This document shows, one piece after another, positions 21,442 through 32,994 of a stretch of DNA of 64,000 nt; the stretch's first letter is position 1; every line of letters begins with the position of its first letter. The DNA comes from Metopolophium dirhodum (lineage: Eukaryota > Arthropoda > Insecta > Hemiptera > Aphididae), in assembly GCF_019925205.1 (NCBI RefSeq), contig NC_083561.1, forward strand, positions 19,653,217 through 19,717,216. Direction: 5' to 3'. The notes beneath the pieces are model-generated. The model was not told where the DNA came from, made no database searches, and saw only the letters and a program-made list of their open reading frames with translations. The position numbers and the translations under genes are program-made.

Positions 21442-23370
21442 GAATGATAAGTTTTTCGTTCCATAAATCATCACCATAGTTATTATCAAATTGTTTAGTT
21501 AGTTACTTTTTTTTACGACGATTGTACGCGAGAAACAGTGGTCGTATAACGGTCTGTTTTTGACTTAGTGATTTATTGTATGTTTGTTTTACACCTGGAT
21601 AAGACACTCTAGAGAGAGTCATTATCTTAGACTCTTAGACAAAAATAAGATGTACGCCTAGTACCGTGAGTCACTCAATACGAGTGATACCATAAGTATA
21701 GCGCCCAACAAGGTTACTTTTCCACGATAGGAGACATTGTTGGTGTATTTGCCCTGGTACCTCAACCAAAGTTCTTTTTTTATGTTTTTATTGAACTACA
21801 ACAGTTTTCACGTGTAATATGTGTGTGCCAAGGAAATTCCCCTGACACATTTGTTTGTACAAGTGAAGTATGAAAATAGTTAAAGTGTCGGGTGGTGTTC
21901 CCGGAGCGAGTTTTTTTAAGTCTTTTTACCAGTTAAAGAAAAATATTTTTTGACCGTGGTTTGAGTGTAGGAGTGATCCAAAACTCAATTTTGTGTGTAT
22001 ATTGTATACCAAGTACATAATACATAATATACGCAATCAATGTTTGTCTTACGGACAAGATAGCGATTGTACCACGTGAGTAAAATTTTTCTACAAGTCT
22101 ACAAGTAAACGTCAAGGTGAACTACTATTTATAATATTAATTATAAGATTTTTTTAAACAATTTAAATAGGATTTTTTTAACTTTAATAATTTTTTTACA
22201 TCTTTTAAAAACCCCCAACAATATTTTTATTTTATTTTTTAAATCGACGTTAAGCATAAATATACTAATTTTAAGTCAACCTCGTTTAATAAAAATAAAT
22301 GTCTTTAAATTAACTCACGAATTTTGCTTAAGGTTAGTTATGTTGCGAAAAATACGTAATATTGTATATAATATATATATAGATATATTTTGTAATTTGT
22401 AGTACCAAGAAAAATCACTATAATGCGCAAAAGCACTAACTGTAATTCTCACTATGACAGATCGTTAACTTTTCGCAGACAAAAAAAATAAGTTTCGTTG
22501 AGTAACCACTATAACCAGGTTAATATTCTAAATCGTGATTAAAACCAAATACCAAATAGTGATATTATTGAAAACTGACGAACTATTTTGTCTCACCTTA
22601 TTAGTCCTCCTTCTCACCCTACAAGACTGCTACATAAAATGCAAATAAATGCCATTAAATGCTATACAAATTTTTATCTATAGGCGTGCTTTTGTTCACC
22701 CCACCTAATCTTAATGTCTGAAATTGTCCACAGTTGATACATATTACTTATGAATGCACCATATATAATATTATAATATTATACCATTAAATTCAGACAG
22801 GAAATGTTGATTAAGAAAAATTAAAAATAATCTTAATCGACTAAAAATTGTTTACGTATTTAATGCATAAGAAATTATTATTTCAGGATCCGGAATTTTG
22901 TGTGACAGAAAACTCGAAAGACGACAAGTGGTATAATCTTGCTCAGTGTTAGTGATTGTAGGATAAATAAATATTACCTATAGTATAATAAGTGATAATA
23001 GTTGTGGTTAGGGCCCCAAGGACTTGGAGCCTTAAAGTCATAATAGGCATCTTCAATCAATATACGATTCATATATAATATTAGGTGTTCTTAGTACTAC
23101 GGTTGATTATAAATACTAGTGTTTATAATCAATGGTACACCTACACATGGATGATCAATTCACTTCTTTTTTTATATTTTTATTAAGTAAAAACAAACTT
23201 TATCTTGACCTATCATCATTTTCTAGTGCTAAACTTTTCGAATCTTATCTTCTTATCTGTTATTGTTCCACATAATTGTAGATTCTATAATATACCGTCG
23301 ACTGTCGTACGTATTTCAGCGTCAGTCGGTTCTCCGTATCGTTTGATTTCGTTTTATATTCGTTCGAATC
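21442..23370. other. AT-rich interval, no gene recognised
   Basis: The palindromic word TTGATTATAAATACTAGTGTTTATAATCAATGG (about 23102) has a relative near 62226. At 22885, CAGGATCCGGAATTTT weakly resembles the mirror of the hAT end at 25250 (13 of 16), but no matching target duplication was found. Confidence 0.4.
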
Positions 23371-23413
23371 TATTGTGTATTATTTGTTTTTCTGTTTCGA
23401 TATTAAACGTATA

Positions 23414-24925
23414 ATGCCGAAAGATAAAACATCGAACTATTCGAGACTAAGACATTTTGTGTCCGAGTTTGGCGATGAGGTTTTTTCGATTGACGCAAGT
23501 ATTTTGTTTTGCAAATTGTGCGAATGTAAGGTTAATAGTGACAAAAAGTTTAACGTTACTCAACACTTAAAAACGGATAAGCATTTAAAAGCCATTAAAC
23601 GAGAGCAAAATAAAATTAAAAAGAAACAGCAGTTACTTACAAATATTCCACAAAAATGTACTTTTAATATCGATCTATGCAAGACTCTTATTTCTGCAAA
23701 CATACCATTAAACAAGTTATCAAATGTAAAGTTTCGACAATTTTTAGAAATGTATACTAAAAATCATATTCCAGACGAATCAACACTGAGAAAATTGTAC
23801 GTTGATGATATTTCCAATGAAACAATCGAAAAAATTAGATCTCAAGTAGCTAATAATCGCATCTGGGTGAGTATCGATGAAACAACGGATGTTGAAGGAC
23901 GCTTTATTGCTAATGTTATCGTCGGTACTCTGGAGATTGAACATTCTGGATCCATTTTTTTACTACACTCGGAACAATTAGAAAAAACCAATTTTTCTAC
24001 CATTAGTAAAGTTTTCGACAAATCTATGAGCAAATTATGGCCAAATGGAGTACAGCACGACAATGTACTATTATTTTTTTCAGACGCGGCACCGTATATG
24101 AAAAAAGCTGGAAAATCATTAAAAGTGTTCTACTCAAAAATGATTCATGTCACGTGTGCAGCACATGGCTTACATAGAATTGCCGAACAGGTTCGTGACC
24201 ACTTTAGCACTGTTGACAAAGTAATCGCAAATTGTAAAAAAGTATTTAAGGAAGCACCCACTAGAGTCGAAATATTTAAAATAGAGGCTCCAGGTATATA
24301 TTTACCACCAGATCCCATTATTACAAGGTGGGGATCATGGATTAACGCTGCCATTTATTTCTGTGAAAATTTGAGCACTGTTCGCCGTGTTATTGAAAAG
24401 CTCGATGAAGATGATGCAGTGAGTATAAAAAAAACTAAAAAATACATAGTTAAACCCGGTCTTGAGAGCAACCTAGCGTATATAAAATCAAACTTCACAA
24501 TTCTCGTAGAAGGAATAACTAAACTACAAACAAAAGGCCTTTCTTTAATAACGGTGTTAAAAATAATTGAGGATATCGAAGAATCGTTCAAATCATTAAG
24601 GGGTGAAGCAGGTACAATTGTAAAAAAAAAATTTAAAACTGTATTTGAAAATAATAATGGCTTGTCAACATTAAAACGCATTTCTAAAATATTGTCGGGT
24701 GAAGAGGAAAATAGCGAATTAGACGGAGATCTTGAAGAATTGACTAGTGACGATATAGTATTTTTTAAGTATTCACCTATTACATCGGTTGATGTTGAAC
24801 GTTCCTTTTCGACCTACAAGTCATTGTTGACTGATAACCGCCGGAACTTCAAATTTGAAAATTTGGCAAAACACTTAATCATACAGTGTAACTCAGGTAA
24901 AATAAATAAAATATTATTTAATTAA
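23414..24925 (+). CDS. hAT-family transposase-like protein, full length (503 aa)
   Basis: I start at the second methionine (MPKDKTSNYSRL); the upstream 13 codons look like UTR. A BED-like zinc finger (C33, C36, H51, H57) precedes the RNase H-like core. Candidate catalytic acids are D155 in WVSIDETTD and D224 in FFSDAAPYM, with E462 in the C-terminal SVDVERSFSTYKSLLTDNRRN block, the hAT dimerisation region. CAAHGLHRIAEQ (about 248) and TRWGSW (about 304) are also typical. The frame is uninterrupted over 1.5 kb. The layout matches the CGG-repeat-binding-protein/DUF659 type of hAT-derived proteins common in aphids. It may be an active transposase or a domesticated copy. A hAT-like 3' end lies at 25250, but a clear 5' end was not found. 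Confidence 0.93.
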   Translation: MPKDKTSNYSRLRHFVSEFGDEVFSIDASILFCKLCECKVNSDKKFNVTQHLKTDKHLKAIKREQNKIKKKQQLLTNIPQKCTFNIDLCKTLISANIPLNKLSNVKFRQFLEMYTKNHIPDESTLRKLYVDDISNETIEKIRSQVANNRIWVSIDETTDVEGRFIANVIVGTLEIEHSGSIFLLHSEQLEKTNFSTISKVFDKSMSKLWPNGVQHDNVLLFFSDAAPYMKKAGKSLKVFYSKMIHVTCAAHGLHRIAEQVRDHFSTVDKVIANCKKVFKEAPTRVEIFKIEAPGIYLPPDPIITRWGSWINAAIYFCENLSTVRRVIEKLDEDDAVSIKKTKKYIVKPGLESNLAYIKSNFTILVEGITKLQTKGLSLITVLKIIEDIEESFKSLRGEAGTIVKKKFKTVFENNNGLSTLKRISKILSGEEENSELDGDLEELTSDDIVFFKYSPITSVDVERSFSTYKSLLTDNRRNFKFENLAKHLIIQCNSGKINKILFN

Positions 24926-25149
24926 TAAATAATAATTACTTGAATTTTATTCTTATTTATTCAGATAATTTTGAATAGTTGCGTACAAACGATGTCATAA
25001 TTCAAGGTATCAAGTTAATCACTACATACAATTTTTTTTAAACTTTAAACGGAGATTTTAGTTTTTTTTATAAATAAATGATTTAATAAAGTTCTATGGT
25101 AAATTTAATAAAATTTTGATTTGTATTTATTTTTATTTGTTGCTATTTT

Positions 25150-25250
25150 TGATGTTTTTAGGGCATATTTATAGAGCATATTTTAAGGTTTTTTTGGTCA
25201 TATTATAGCGCATATTTTAGAATTTTTGTTGCTATAAAATCCGAACCCTG
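25150..25250. mobile_element. 3' end of the hAT element with subterminal repeats
   Basis: The end reads ATAAAATCCGAACCCTG, a hAT-like CAGGGTTCGG terminus in mirror. Just inside lie three to four GCATATTT(TA)-type words, typical of subterminal transposase-binding sites. Confidence 0.65.
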
Positions 25251-25292
25251 ATTATCCGATATGTCAAAACTCATATTCTGGAGTCCACTACA

Positions 25293-25450
25293 GTGGCGGA
25301 TCCAGGGCTTAATTTAGGGGTAGAGGGGGGCATGAGGAGAAAAAGTTCAAAAAATACAAAAATTGGCTACAGAATTGGCTAAACATAGGGAAACTATGAC
25401 GATTGGGAGGAGGGGGCAAATTCCCCATTACGCCATTACGCCATGACAAC
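25293..25450. mobile_element. hAT terminus CAGTGGCGGATCCAGG, other end not found
   Basis: CAGTGGCGGATCCAGG begins a G-run-rich stretch typical of an insect hAT 5' end. It resembles the CAGTGGCGGAACTAC terminus of the complete element at 52725. No mirror terminus was found downstream, so it is probably truncated. Confidence 0.6.
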
Positions 25451-26344
25451 GGCGTATTCAAAACATAATTTTCCGCGGGGACTTAAAATATATTATTGAA
25501 AAAAAAAAATTGATGTTAAATTAATAATTGTACGTAATCTGATCAAAATATTGGGAAGAGGGGTCATCAACCCCAATCTCACAAAAGTACAGCGTTTTGT
25601 AGTCAGTTGTACTATACTTGTACTAAATTGTATGGTTGGCATAATTATATTATATAGTTAAAATTATTTTAACATTATTTATAGTTGCTGTAACTATTCA
25701 ATATTTGTATATCAACCAATTTATATTGTTTAAATTTAAGTTACTATTTTATATAGTTGAAATTAATATAAAATCAGTTGGTGCAACTATAACTTTTTAA
25801 CTAATTAATTTTAATACCCTCAACTAAACACATTGTTTGATATAACTAAATAAAACGTTACGCCAACTGAAAATTGTTGACATCGACGTTGAGAGTGTCT
25901 TGTTGGTAAATCACACGTAAGAGTATAACTCTTAATAAAAAAATTACAAAAAGAACAAAATAATACAGAAATAATGATCGAGTCAATACTTTGTGGAGTA
26001 CCTCGTCCACATTAAAAAAATAAAAATGAACACCGAGAGGACAGAATCCAATACAGAATCTTAAAAGGAATTTCTTACAATATGACATTGTACCTAATAT
26101 ATTTTATTTATATCCTATAATATTTTTTTTATTTACATAAATCATATATTTATTTTAATTTAATTTATTAACATATTGACTTGTCGACATTGTAATTTGT
26201 CAATGTTTCGACCATCGACATTTTAACTTATCGATATATTGACTGTTTACGTTTCAACCGGCTTCCATTGTTATGTACATCCTATTCTTGTAAATTGTAT
26301 TATGTTGGAAATCAAAAATTATAATAATAATTATAATTATAATA
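25451..26344. other. AT-rich interval, nothing recognised
   Basis: Only low-complexity AT-rich DNA with repeated TATAGTT words (25650-25850). Confidence 0.4.
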
Positions 26345-26633
26345 TTTTTTAATTTTTAATTTTTATTGATCATTGAGCCCGGAAACTATGGGCATTAGCT
26401 GTTTGTTTGTTTGTAGGATAGGATACTGTTGGTTGGTAAACACGTGTGTGTAGTTTTGGCAGATTTTCAAGTGGGCACCCGTAGGTATCTGCCATGCCTG
26501 GGTGGGGGATGATGGCCGCACTTGTTCTCCGGACACCGTGACTTGCCCGAAGAAAAATGCTGCCCGTGAACCAAGGTTTGAACTAGCGCCGGTGTGCGTC
26601 ACAGCCTTAGTCCGCTCGGCCACTCTGTCCCCG
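26345..26633 (-). mobile_element. tRNA-derived SINE (class II tRNA-like head)
   Basis: Read on the minus strand from 26633: GGGGACAGAGTGGCCGAGCG, then GACTAAGGC. This is a box-A region like tRNA-Leu/Ser. A box B-like AGTTCAAACCT lies about 45 nt on. A tRNA-unrelated body of about 200 nt follows, then an AATTAAAAATT-rich tail. There is no tRNA 3' stem closure, so it is not a functional tRNA. The open frame on this strand is incidental. Confidence 0.85.
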
Positions 26634-26639
26634 AATTAT

Positions 26640-28165
26640 TATTATTATTACTGTATTACTGTACTATTATAGTAGTACTGTATATTAAGTTTCACTTCAT
26701 CCACGCTTAGAGACTACACTCGCCAGTTTTTTTTTACTACACATGGCCACATAGGACATCGGATTCCGACATGCCATATAACATTTAACTATAATAATGA
26801 ATCAATAACTTTATTATTACCTTGCATCTATTCTATACTAATCATTTTAAGTAAGATAAAAGTTTTAAAAATATGATTACCTAATTTTTCTTATTAAAAT
26901 GTTTTGTTCACTTACTAGTCTTGTAGTCTCTAATTCAGTTAACATGATAATATTTTGTCAGGCAATAGATTTTTAAGCTAATTTTGTGATATTTCACTGT
27001 ATATCTCACAGATGGCTGATTTTATTGTAAATACATATTTTTATTGGAATGAGATATTTTTAATCTGAAAAAAAATGTGCACGATTCAGATCATTCTTAT
27101 TAAAATAAGCCCAATTTTTTACATATTTGGGTAAAAATACATATATTCACATATTTTTTAAATAACTGAATATTTAGTAAATATTTGGGTAATTTTGGTT
27201 TTTTTTTCGTTATTTACATTTTGCTATCACTTCCACCTTATCATATTTAACGAAAAATTTCCGATTTTTTTTATAAATTTGACTTTAACTACCTTTACGG
27301 ACTTCGTACGACCTCGTTCGGATTTTATTCGCATTCCCAGCTAAATTTATAGGCCACGCGTGGCCGTATTTCGTTCCCGACGGTCTCGCCACGGCCATGG
27401 TGCAAACCAAGTGCGAACCAAGTGAAAAAGTCGGATTGCCTACCCGGATAACTGAGGTGACTGACCTGCTAGACACCAAACAAATCGCGGCGGCTATATG
27501 ATTTTTTTACGGAATTTTGAATTTTCGGCGGCAGTAAAGAACGTTGTCGGCGAACGTTGTTGCTTACCCGGGTTACCACGTCGAACCACGGTGGTCCTAA
27601 CCTTATCTCAGTTCCATATCACCAGACCTCCTTATCACCCACCAACCGGCTCGAGACTGACGACCAGATCACAATACCACTGCAGCTTCCAACAGTGGTT
27701 AACACTCCTCTATTATTATAGTCATAAAGTCCTTTGTGATAACAAATAAGAAAAGTGCTCTCTTCTTCTTAGTTGTAATTTAACTATTTTTCAACCTTCT
27801 TCATCTTCTTGGATGCTTTCTACCACATTGGTTCTGTCACAACTTCACCTGCACCTGTTATCCTGCCTCTAGCCTGCTATTTTAGATTCAATTTGGCAGT
27901 TTTTGACTTCGCTTCAATCGTGTGAGTACCTGCTACGCTTTTCCTTCATGTGGTTATCACTTCTAAACTGTAGCCGACTCGTTTCTAACTTCAACTTGTT
28001 GGATGCGGTGCTGGCTGCCTACTGTGCTCCTTAGCTCTCACCTAGTAGTTTTGACTTTTGCCTAACTGCTACGCCCGCTCTACCTACGAAACAGCACTCA
28101 TTTAGTTGCATCTCTTTCGCCTATTGTTTCTAACGTCTACGGCACGGCTCTCTAGTTTTACCTCT
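26640..28165. other. LINE 5' region and AT-rich DNA
   Basis: 26640-27280 is AT-rich with no features. 27290-28165 becomes C/T-rich and is probably the 5' UTR of the LINE that follows. It holds a perfect 14-bp palindrome GGCCACGCGTGGCC at about 27351. Confidence 0.45.
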
Positions 28166-28169
28166 CAAG

Positions 28170-28870
28170 CAATTGACTGCTCCACAACTGCCGTCTTCTC
28201 CTCCTAACGGTGATTTGATGGCAGCTATTTTAAATATTCAAACCTTTCAATCAACACAATTCGATAAACTCTGTGGCTGCCTCACCAAACTTACGCATGA
28301 TGTTTCTCACCTCCAGAAAGAAAACAACTCGCTTCGCGCTGAACTCGCCTCTCTCAAAACTAAATTCGACATGGAGTCAGATCCACCACCTCTCAAACGA
28401 CCGGCCTCGCTGCCCAGCTGCTCCACGAAATTTCTGAAAGCAATAAATGCGCCTTCAGTGCAATTCTTTACGGCATTGCGGAATCGCGCTCTACTACAGC
28501 TGCACTAAGAATAATTGACGACTATGCCGAGGTGTCCAGAGTTCTGAAATCTATTTCTCTACCTGGTTCCAATAACTTTAAGCTATTTCACCTAGGTGAT
28601 CCCAGCTCACGCAAACCAAGGCCCTTGAAAAATTATTTTTCCTACTAAAAACGAAGCAGCCAGTCTGCTCCGTGGTTACCGCTCTGCGCTCAATAATGGC
28701 CTAAGATTACATGACAACCTTCGTTAAGTACGAGACAAGACAACTCTTGAGCGACAACTACTCCGCTCTTCCCACGCCAAATTAGAACTTCGACAACAGT
28801 CTGGGGAATCAGACCTTCGTATTTCTTACATAAATGGCGTTCCCTCCGTTGTCAAATCCAAAACTAATTG
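28170..28870 (+). pseudogene. Jockey-like LINE ORF1 (nucleic-acid-binding protein), frameshifted
   Basis: The first frame has a coiled coil (DVSHLQKENNSLRAELASLK, about 28300). After a frame change near 28420 the family-typical block HEISESNKCAFSAILYGIAE appears in the next frame, followed by ALRIIDDYAEV. An internal stop comes before RDKTTLERQ (about 28726), and the stop proper lies near 28870 after SVVKSKTN. It is the first ORF of the LINE that continues to 30940. Confidence 0.8.
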
Positions 28871-29079
28871 ATTGCCATCCTGCCTATTCTCATCAGTAAC
28901 CAGCTTACTTATCACTATCATGCGCAAGACTCCATTCTTCATATTTTACTAATAATTCTTTCAATTGTTATAATAGTTTTATTTCTTGTGATAACTTTGT
29001 TAATGAATTTATGTCTTTAAAAAAAAAAATGTCTCTACCCCACCATTATTATATAACAGTAACACTATTCATATGCCTA

Positions 29080-30378
29080 ATTTAAATATCTACTACCCGG
29101 GTGTTCGTGGTCTGTCTTAGGACTAAGTTGGTTAATCTTAGGAGCTCCCTTCCCTTATTTCTCTCTTACAATATTCTTGTCCATACAGAAACATGGAAAA
29201 TCCCTGACATTTTTGATTCCGAACTTGGCCTCTTTGGCTATCAAATTTTTAGACTTGACAGGAACTTTGAAAATAGCCTCCACTCTCGTGGTGGTGGAGT
29301 GCTCATCGCCGTCAAACCAAAATTCAACCCCCTCCCTGTGGCCTTAAACGTCAATAATGTAGAGCAACTATTTGTTACAATCACTCTTAACTCAACCTCT
29401 ATATTAATAGGATCCACTTATCTTCCAACACTCTCCGCACTCCCTATAGTTGAGCATCGTTGAACATCTACTAACGACACTCAAACCTAATACTTTAATT
29501 TTATGTCGTAATTACAACATACTATCTTGGTCCCACTTCTTCTGGTTGCTCATCTCCTTTGCCTACAGTAATTACCGACATTTTTTCCTTCTTAAACTTC
29601 TTCCAACACAAGTACTCAATAGCAGTGGCAACACTCTAGACCAAGTTTTTTCTAATTCTAACAAAGTGTCAGTCAGTAGAGCTTCTACCGCTCTCCTTTC
29701 CCCTGACACTTACCACCCTCCCTTGTTCATTTGTGTATCTCTCAATGCTGAACCAATTGTTCAAGCATCCTACTCATTTTACGACTTCAAAACTGGTGAT
29801 TACACCTCCATATCTCACTTCCTTAACTCTTTTAATTGGAAGTCTACTTTCTCTGCTTAATCCATTAATGATGACGCATTCGTTTTCAATGACGCCCTTC
29901 TCACTTCAATTCTAAAATTGTATAAGACACCTAAATTTCCTCGTTTGGTCTCTCCGTCACTCAATAATATGATTATAAAAAAAAAGCGTGCTCATGTAAT
30001 CTTCAAACGTTCCAACCATGCCTATGACTATACGATATTCTCTCAACTGCGTGCCAAATTTAAATGTCTGTCCAAACTTGACTATTTACTTTTCATAAAA
30101 AAAACCGCAAATGCCATCTCAACCAATCCTTCTTATTTCTGGGAATTTACTAAAGACTTAAAATCTAACCCACCAATCCCATCCACTGTTCACCACCTTG
30201 ACGAATCAGCCTCCTCCCCCGTTGATTCAGCCAATATATTCTCTAGATATTTCCTATCCGTTTTCAAGCCTCTTCTCACTTCACCTTCTATAACCCATTT
30301 AACAATTTATACCCATTTAATCTACCTTCAAACTGCCACTTTAGTCGTGAAGACATCCTTTCTGCATTTTAATCATTA
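29080..30378 (+). pseudogene. Jockey-like LINE ORF2: APE endonuclease and linker, frameshifted
   Basis: Endonuclease blocks are readable in two frames: VHTETW, SRGGGVLIAVKPKF, NVEQLFVTITLNS and LIGSTYLP (29170-29420), then after a shift near 29455 SSGNTLDQVFSNSN and SPDTYHPPLFI. A stop follows KSTFSA (about 29858). The linker then resumes with IFSQLRAKFKC..LDYLLFIKKTANAISTNPSYFWEF. At least three disabling changes are visible (about 29100, 29455, 29858). Confidence 0.85.
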
Positions 30379-30940
30379 AAAAAAGCAAATTCTAACGGTC
30401 CAGACAGCATCTCTGTTAGGCATTGTCCTCGATGTTTGGAAAACCTGTTCTATCACCCCCATCTTCAAGGCTGGTGACCGCTCTGACGTTTCCAACTATA
30501 GACCTATTTCTATCTTACCACACCTGGCCAAGCTCTTTGAATCCATTGTATATTCCTGTATCAAAAGAAACCACAATCACATAATTATTGACTCTCAACA
30601 TGGTTTCCGTCCTGGCAAGTCAACTATCACCAGCAGCATTTCTTTCACCACCTACATACTAAACAGCTTTGGGGCAAATAGTCAAGTTGACACAATTTTT
30701 AATGACTTCAAAAAAGCGTTTGACTCAGTTGACCATTGACTTCTCATTGCCACACTTGACTACCTCGGTATCAGCCATCCTCTCATCTCCTGGCTCACAT
30801 CCTACTTAACATCTCGTAGACAGTTTGTTAAGCTAAACAGGGCTGTTTCAGAAATATCTGTAATCTCCTCGGGTGTTCCACATGGAGGCCATCTGAGTCC
30901 TTTTCTTTTTATCATATTTGTAAATTCAATAAATAAGTTG
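30379..30940 (+). pseudogene. Jockey-like LINE reverse transcriptase fragment
   Basis: RT motifs are clear: ITPIFKAGDRSDVSNYRPIS, DSQHGFRPGKSTITS, FKKAFDSVDH followed by a stop, and SSGVPHGGHLSPFLFIIFVN. The usual PQG is changed to PHG. Homology ends abruptly at about 30940, before the FADD box, where minus-strand LINE sequence begins. Confidence 0.85.
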
Positions 30941-31470
30941 TTTTACAGCTTTTTCAACCTGAATATTGACATTAAGTTTGATGCTTATTTCCTCAGCACA
31001 ATCTTCACCATTGGTAGTAGGTATTCCGGATATTTCGATCATTTTTTCAAGCGATTTTTGTTCAATATCATCAATTTTTTGTTTTAATTGATTTGTTTTG
31101 GTTAATAAGATTTTATTAACATCAGAAATTTTTCGGTTCTCTTATCTTCTCTTCCTTCATTTCATTAAGTAATTTCGAAACGGTGATATTGAAGTCATCG
31201 GATTTATTACCCATAAAATTAACGGAATCAGCTAAACATTGAAGTGTAATGTTATTCTTATTCGTTGATATACCTGATTCACAATTAATTTTACAATCAG
31301 AGGAAACAAGTCTAGATTTGTATTTTTAGACATTTTGTTAAATGTTGTTTCATTATAACCCTGGCAGTAATAGTAAAATACTTTTTTGCACGTAGAACAG
31401 CTTAAGCAGTCATCATAATATTGATGTTATAAAAACATTTATTACATTTCATGTCGATTATTGGATATTC
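30941..31470 (-). pseudogene. LINE ORF1 fragment with PHD-like zinc finger, opposite orientation
   Basis: Minus-strand reading gives MKCNKCFYNI, a damaged CLSCSTCKKVFYYYCQGY-like finger and NKMSKNTKSR. A coiled-coil region follows (QLKQKIDDIEQKSLEKMIEI), then SGIPTTNGEDCAEEI, the RRM-like start of a Jockey/CR1-type ORF1 protein. Frameshifts and stops are present. It abuts the plus-strand LINE head to tail in opposite orientation. Confidence 0.75.
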
Positions 31471-32890
31471 CGGTACAAATAGTACAATTTATTTAAATTC
31501 ACAATATCAGAAACGATAACTAGAATACTAAAATCAAAGATAAGCGACGGAACCGTCAATACAATCGACCTTACTGCTTGACAGTTAATCGGAAACTGAA
31601 AATGAAATCAATATATATTGAATGATAAGTAAGCTTTACTTTAACATGATTTTTTATAAAAATAGACTTTTACACGTTATATGTAATACATTTTTAGCAA
31701 TTATTCATACAATAGTTCTTTTAAATTAAACATGATAGGTACGTAAGTCATAATCATGAAGATTAAAGATGAGGAGCTTGCACTAGATGATAAAACTAGA
31801 TTGAATTTCCTGGGATAATAAATGGTACACAGAACCGCCAACAGGTTGCGCGTCGTTCGATAGTTCTAATAGAGCACTAAAGATGTAGTGTCTGATGTAG
31901 TACCCTTTATAGTGCTTTAGTTGAACTATTGAACCCCGCGAAACATGGTGGTCATATCGTTAACCTTATTTCGTGCGGACGATAACGGGTCAGTTTTATT
32001 TACAAAGCATCAATGGGAGTGCGAATTTCTTATCTTTAATCTTCAAGATCATAACACAGAATAACATGTAGATAGAACCATTTGGTTTTCACACTATTGT
32101 TAAGAACCAAAAGGTGCTATTTAGATTGCTATCAAATAACGAATGTGGAAATTTGATAAATTTAGCACCTTTTAGTTTTGGTTAACTCTTCTTAATAATA
32201 TTTTAAAATTGAACTACAATGTTGGATGGGACCTTGGATTATAAAGAATTAATCAATAAACGTGTGTGTATGTAAAAGAGGATTTTCAAAAAAATTGATT
32301 TAGCACCATTTGGGTCTGAGCCTATGATTCCCATATTATAGTTATATATATTATACAAAATATCATATTTCTTTTATGGTTGATTACGACCAATACGATT
32401 TTGAATAACTCACTAAGTCAAAGCTGTCAAAAACTAACAAATTGAAACTTTATGAATATAGGTATATTCAATTTATTTTAAAATGTTTGAGGGTTTTATT
32501 ACGTTTGAAGTGTTTGTATTTCAACTATTTTTAAAAAGTTAAATTAAGAAGAGAAGTTATGTTATTGACGTTATTGCAAAACAAGACGGTAAAAAGTTTA
32601 AAGTCCCTACGATAAACAGTTTTTTAGAATAATGTATCTAAATATTCTAAATAACGTAATATACCTAATACATAATACATAATTTAATAGGTATTTTTAG
32701 GATTTCTTCCAAAAAAACTAATATTAACAAAAAAAATATATTGTTGCAAAATTATGAATAATTTATAATATATATTTTATTATAGTTAGATATAACTGTT
32801 TCTATAATGTTATACAATTATAAATTTAATTAAATGTTATAAATTAAACACACCGATGTACATAGGTGCTATTTAAAAATAATGTTATTA
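31471..32890. other. AT-rich interval, nothing recognised
   Basis: I see no coding blocks, termini or tandem repeats. CACCTTTTAG/GCACCATTTGG-type words recur loosely around 32110-32310. Confidence 0.4.
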
Positions 32891-32891
32891 C

Positions 32892-32966
32892 CTCGAATTT
32901 TGATCAACATTGTTGAATCTAATTTGCAGTGAAGATTCTTCAAGATCACTGTCCACAGCATCACCT
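32892..32966 (-). CDS. Candidate 75-nt symmetric internal exon
   Basis: A long T-rich tract ends in ACTTTAG. Then 75 nt are followed by the donor G|GTAATAAC. Two phases are open. One reads GDAVDSDLEESSLQIRFNN, acidic and protein-like; the other, in the phase shared by the micro-exons upstream, reads VMLWTVILKNLHCKL. It lies 2.6 kb beyond the terminal exon at 35546-35616, so it would belong to a different gene or a transposon. Confidence 0.35.
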
Positions 32967-32994
32967 CTAAAGTTTCATTAATTTAAAAAAAAAG

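Noticed and set aside
22885..22904. 5' terminus of the hAT element at 23.4-25.25 kb
   Set aside because: Only 13 of 16 terminal bases match the mirror of the 3' end and the 8-bp flanks differ.
26363..26623. 86-codon minus-strand frame
   Set aside because: It is the SINE read through; no protein family.
26560..26633. A genuine tRNA-Leu/Ser gene
   Set aside because: No acceptor-stem pairing at the 3' side and the sequence continues into a SINE body.
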